This document shows, one piece after another, positions 22,118 to 25,151 of a DNA stretch of 25,151 nucleotides. Made by a program: the position numbers and the translations under genes. The DNA comes from MKRK01 sp001896915. GTDB lineage: Bacteria > Bacillota > Clostridia > Oscillospirales > Acutalibacteraceae. A model generated the notes under the pieces. The model worked only from the letters and a program-made list of their open reading frames with translations, did no database searches and was not told the origin of the DNA. Position 1 is the first letter of the stretch, and each line of letters begins with the position of its first letter. The stretch lies in assembly GCA_937973935.1 (NCBI GenBank), contig CALJJF010000145.1:1-25151 (forward strand), given 5' to 3'.

Positions 22118-23959
22118 TTAACCGATTAATCTGAATTTTGCAAGTATATTTGCAATTTTTTCTCCTTTTGGGAGCATTTTTATATCATCTCGTGTAATAG
22201 CTCGGATCAAAAACAGCGAAAATAAGTAAATTATCCCGCCGATTGCCATAGCCGATATGATTGCAACCGTGCCGTTTCTCAAGTTCAAGCCGATCAGTGA
22301 AACAGAGGGTTTACCGCTTTTGGACAGCCAAGCCTGCATAAAATCATAGCTAACCCATACCGCAGCAATACACATAACAGACGCGATCAAAGGCTTCACC
22401 ATGGTCTTCCAGATATTCGGGACAACACCGGAATACTTGCACAGACAATATAAATTCGAAAAGAATAGATATCCATAGCATACCAAAGTGCCGAAGGCGG
22501 CACCCTGTATATTCAGCTCAGCCGTTCCCACGGTGAAAAAATTGACAACGATTTTCAACACACCGGCGACCAATATATTTCTCACCGGGATCTTTTGTTT
22601 GCCGATTGCCTGAAGCATGCTGGTCATAGGAATCGCCAGTGCTGCAAAAATTGACGCAACGCCGAGAATGACCAATATTTTTGCCGCAATGGTTACTTCG
22701 TCCGGTCTTTGGCTATAGAGCATGGTGAGAACAGGGTTCCCCATCAGCGACAATCCAATGCCGCAGGGAATTGCCATCAATGCCGTTATGCGTATTACCG
22801 ACTCAATATTTTTTCTCACCGACACAGTGTTTTTATTGATCCATGCCGAAGCGAGGTTCGGCAATGCGCTGATACCAATGACCGAGGCCAGCGTAGGAAT
22901 CAGACTGTAAAACTGGAATGCATAGCCCTTATAACAGCCATATAAAAAATTCGGAACATTGTCCACATTGGTCAGGGCTTTCCCATAGATCAGATCTATA
23001 ACAGTTTTGCCGTTTTCAGGAGAATAAATCCAGCTCAGCCTGCTGAGAACGGTTGTCAGATCAATGAGACTGGCAAGATTGGTTGCCAGAGAACCAAACA
23101 CGATAGGGATGGAGATGGATAGTATCATTTTCAGGTTTTCACGATTGGTTCTGGGAGGTGGCGACAGCAAAAGCTCTTCTTCCGTAAATTTGTCCCCGAC
23201 AAATTTATGACGGATGAACAAGAAAGCGGCTCCTATCATGGTACCGATGGTAATACCCGCTACAGCAGCAGCAGCCGCATACGGAGCAGCTTCGTTGAGA
23301 ATACCCGCATTGATGGCGTCTGTCAAATCTTTGCCGGTCAAATCCTTGGAAATTTCAATCACTTTGCCAAACACTACGTGGTTTTCGCTGCTGAAATACT
23401 GGGTTCTTGCGATATGTACCACGGTATAGGCAAAGCCGAGACCCAGCACAAGCTTGCCCATGGCCTCAATGACCTGCGAGATAGCCGTGGGGTTCATGTT
23501 CTTGAGGCCTTCGTAGTACCCTCTGTAGGATGACATGATGCAGCAGAACAAAAGCGAAGGCGCAATCATTAAAATACTGTAGATAGAGTTCAGCTCTTTG
23601 TTTGCGCTCACAAAAATCACGAAGGGATAGGACGCCAGCGCCATCAAAAAGAAACCCACAAAGCCGGTCACCAAAAAGGCTCTCTGGGCAATTTTTAATA
23701 CATTGCGTGCATCCTTGAACCGCGCCTGGGCAACAGACTCGGCAACCATTCTGGAAATGGCGACCGGAAGTCCTGCCATGGCCAGTGAATACATGGGCAG
23801 ATACATATCGTATGCGACAGTAAAATAACCCATCGCTTTACCGTTTAGAAAATTGCCAAGGGGAATTTTAAAAAACGCACCGATGACTGTAACGATAAAG
23901 GTAGAAAATACAAGTATAAAGGCACCCTGTACGAGACTCTGATGCTTGCGTTTTCCCAA
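22118..23959 (-). CDS. SpoVB/YabM-like polysaccharide flippase (MATE/MOP superfamily)
   Basis: The 613-residue integral membrane protein has about 14 hydrophobic segments in the MOP flippase pattern, beginning LVQGAFILVFSTFIVTVIGAFFKIPLGNFL, with the family block MAGLPVAISRMVAESVA near residues 60-76 and ISALPNLASAWINKN further on. Relatives such as SpoVB, YabM and MurJ export lipid-linked sugars for cell wall or spore cortex. It is longer than SpoVB (about 520) because of enlarged loops near residues 185-225 and 305-345. The mazG and yab genes that follow support a YabM/SpoVB identity. Which lipid it flips is not visible in the sequence. Confidence 0.9.
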   Translation of the reverse strand: MGKRKHQSLVQGAFILVFSTFIVTVIGAFFKIPLGNFLNGKAMGYFTVAYDMYLPMYSLAMAGLPVAISRMVAESVAQARFKDARNVLKIAQRAFLVTGFVGFFLMALASYPFVIFVSANKELNSIYSILMIAPSLLFCCIMSSYRGYYEGLKNMNPTAISQVIEAMGKLVLGLGFAYTVVHIARTQYFSSENHVVFGKVIEISKDLTGKDLTDAINAGILNEAAPYAAAAAVAGITIGTMIGAAFLFIRHKFVGDKFTEEELLLSPPPRTNRENLKMILSISIPIVFGSLATNLASLIDLTTVLSRLSWIYSPENGKTVIDLIYGKALTNVDNVPNFLYGCYKGYAFQFYSLIPTLASVIGISALPNLASAWINKNTVSVRKNIESVIRITALMAIPCGIGLSLMGNPVLTMLYSQRPDEVTIAAKILVILGVASIFAALAIPMTSMLQAIGKQKIPVRNILVAGVLKIVVNFFTVGTAELNIQGAAFGTLVCYGYLFFSNLYCLCKYSGVVPNIWKTMVKPLIASVMCIAAVWVSYDFMQAWLSKSGKPSVSLIGLNLRNGTVAIISAMAIGGIIYLFSLFLIRAITRDDIKMLPKGEKIANILAKFRLIG

Positions 23960-24025
23960 ATCAACACATCCTTAAATTTATATATACTATATTTACTCAA
24001 AAATGAAGGAATTCATTCCATGTGT

Positions 24026-24745
24026 TTACCGGTCATCAGAGTCAAGGAGTTTTTTGATTCCATCTAAGGTGATTTTAAAAAGCACATCTTCTTGCTTGAA
24101 GTTCAGCTCACGATATTCCATCGTTGCCGTTTCGTCGGCATCGTCCGACATTTTGCGCAAAGATACGAAGGGAATATCTCCCTGATGACAGACAGAGGCA
24201 ATGGCTGCGGATTCCATGTCGCAGCACTGTGCTGAAAATTCATTTTTCAGAAAGTCCTTTGTCGTTTTGTCACAGATGAACTGGTCCCCTGTTACTGCAA
24301 CTGCACTTTTGAGAAATGGATAGAGATTCACAAATAGCTTCAGCAGTGTTTGGTCAGCCTTATAACAATAGGTCTCCTGGGGTTTTTGGGCTGGCTTATA
24401 TCCGAAGGGTGTGATATCAAAATCATGCTCAATAAAGCTTTTACATATAGCAATATCGCCTTTTTTCAGATCTGATACAATCCCCGATAGTCCAAAATTG
24501 ATGAGTATGTCCGCTTTGTCTTTTGCGATAAGCATAGCCGCGGCAGAAGCGGCATTTACTTTTCCGATCCCGCATAAAACAGCGGTGATGTATGCGGTCT
24601 TTCCTTGTTGGGTTATTGTAAAATCAATGGCTCTGTTTTTATAAAAATCATAGATTTTTATGTTTTTATCTTGGACGAATTTTTCAACCGGTGCATATTC
24701 ATGTTCGTCGGCAACAATCAGTCCGATTTTTATTTCCTTTTTCAT
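24026..24745 (-). CDS. 5'-methylthioadenosine/S-adenosylhomocysteine nucleosidase-like protein
   Basis: The 239-residue protein belongs to the PNP/UDP phosphorylase superfamily and best fits MTA/SAH nucleosidase, which splits adenine from these by-products of AdoMet use. Visible features are an acidic residue near the N-terminus (VADEHEYAP), GIGKVNAASAA, FIEHDFDITPFGY, GDQFI, the ribose-binding DMESAAIASVC block and the catalytic Asp in RKMSDDAD. The usual NTGSAG motif reads NFGLSG, so substrate preference may differ, for example another purine nucleoside. GAGGG stands 6 nt before the ATG. A terminator lies just upstream, so it starts its own transcript or depends on read-through. Confidence 0.82.
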   Translation of the reverse strand: MKKEIKIGLIVADEHEYAPVEKFVQDKNIKIYDFYKNRAIDFTITQQGKTAYITAVLCGIGKVNAASAAAMLIAKDKADILINFGLSGIVSDLKKGDIAICKSFIEHDFDITPFGYKPAQKPQETYCYKADQTLLKLFVNLYPFLKSAVAVTGDQFICDKTTKDFLKNEFSAQCCDMESAAIASVCHQGDIPFVSLRKMSDDADETATMEYRELNFKQEDVLFKITLDGIKKLLDSDDR

Positions 24746-24762
24746 TCTGTTCCCTCTATAAC

Positions 24763-24793
24763 AAAAAAGGGGCTGTAACCAAGCGCAGCCCCC
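24763..24793 (-). terminator. Rho-independent terminator after the zinc-ribbon gene
   Basis: GGGGCTG and CAGCCCC pair around a 10-nt loop and are followed by six T residues on the minus strand, 16 nt past the stop codon. Confidence 0.88.
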
Positions 24794-24808
24794 GTTTATC
24801 TTTTTTCT

Positions 24809-25151
24809 TTATTCTTTGTTTAATTTTTCGCCACATTTGCTGCAAAAGGTTGCAGCGTTGTCGTTTTCCGTTAAGCAGCTGGGGCAAAATGCTTTGCCTT
24901 TGGTAATGGCGATCTTGACTTCAATATCGGCGATTTCTTCGTATTTCTGCTCAATTTCAGCGATTAAGGCAGCGACAGCCTCGTCAACATTCTCCTCGCT
25001 CTTTTTTGAATCATAAACCAAGCGGCCGAGTGCTTCATAACTCTTAGATATCTGAGAGTTTAGCATAGCAACATTTACCCTTAATTTTTGAATTGAAATC
25101 ATAGCTCCTGTTTTTTTGGCAGCAACGTCAAATACGTCCTTCGCCTTTACT
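24809..25151 (-). CDS. Zinc-ribbon protein, 5' end outside the window
   Basis: The frame is open through the window edge, so the ATG at 25102 is probably internal: the upstream codons read VKAKDVFDVAAKKTGA, in keeping with known proteins of this type. At least 113 residues are present. The first part is a helical, coiled-coil-like region with many Glu and Lys; the last 25 residues form a four-cysteine zinc ribbon (CPSC, then CSKC). Its function is unknown. Small cytosolic proteins of this kind are common in Clostridia and may mediate protein contacts. Confidence 0.8.
   Translation of the reverse strand, partial: VKAKDVFDVAAKKTGAMISIQKLRVNVAMLNSQISKSYEALGRLVYDSKKSEENVDEAVAALIAEIEQKYEEIADIEVKIAITKGKAFCPSCLTENDNAATFCSKCGEKLNKE

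Overview
The window comes from a spore-forming, anaerobic-type Clostridia, most likely an Oscillospirales/Ruminococcaceae-like cellulosome producer. The grounds are a secreted protein with a C-terminal dockerin, the sporulation genes yabP, yabQ and a spoVB-like flippase, a CIRCE-controlled groESL operon, and the Firmicute gene order spoVB-mazG-hup-hslR-yabP-yabQ-divIC-yabR. All genes except two (an EAL/CBS/GGDEF protein and an AraC regulator) lie on the minus strand. I saw no tRNA, rRNA, CRISPR array, transposase or phage gene, and no gene-free stretch longer than 300 bases.

Left part (1-7450) is accessory. It holds two tandem GHL10-like envelope proteins (one cut by the window edge), a c-di-GMP turnover protein of order EAL-CBS-GGDEF, and a large dockerin protein with an unrecognised helical N-terminal domain. 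The dockerin gene is divergent from an AraC regulator, and the shared intergenic region carries a pair of identical 10-nt direct repeats. Middle part (7487-15911) is core: rpsB-tsf with a good promoter, a structured leader and an internal terminator hairpin; a UvrD/PcrA-type helicase; groES-groEL behind a perfect CIRCE; then a diacylglycerol-kinase-family lipid kinase with an rRNA methyltransferase. Next (15985-16750) comes a ribosome hibernation gene (hpf/raiA) whose reading frame is broken near its 5' end. It is preceded by a roughly 200-nt region with several long-range helices that fits, by position and architecture, the raiA-motif noncoding RNA.

Right part (16780-25151) holds a translationally coupled amidohydrolase and class I fumarase alpha subunit with no beta subunit nearby; a gene-free stretch in which a strong plus-strand promoter runs into a strong terminator about 60 nt later (candidate C-rich small RNA); the yab/div sporulation-division cluster with a convincing sigma-E-type promoter before yabP; a SpoVB-like flippase; an MTA/SAH nucleosidase; and a partial zinc-ribbon protein.

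The observations most worth following are the intact structured RNA beside a disrupted hpf, the candidate small RNA near 18873-18930, the unclassified dockerin enzyme with its AraC partner, and the structured rpsB leader. Everything here is from reading the sequence; no database search was run.
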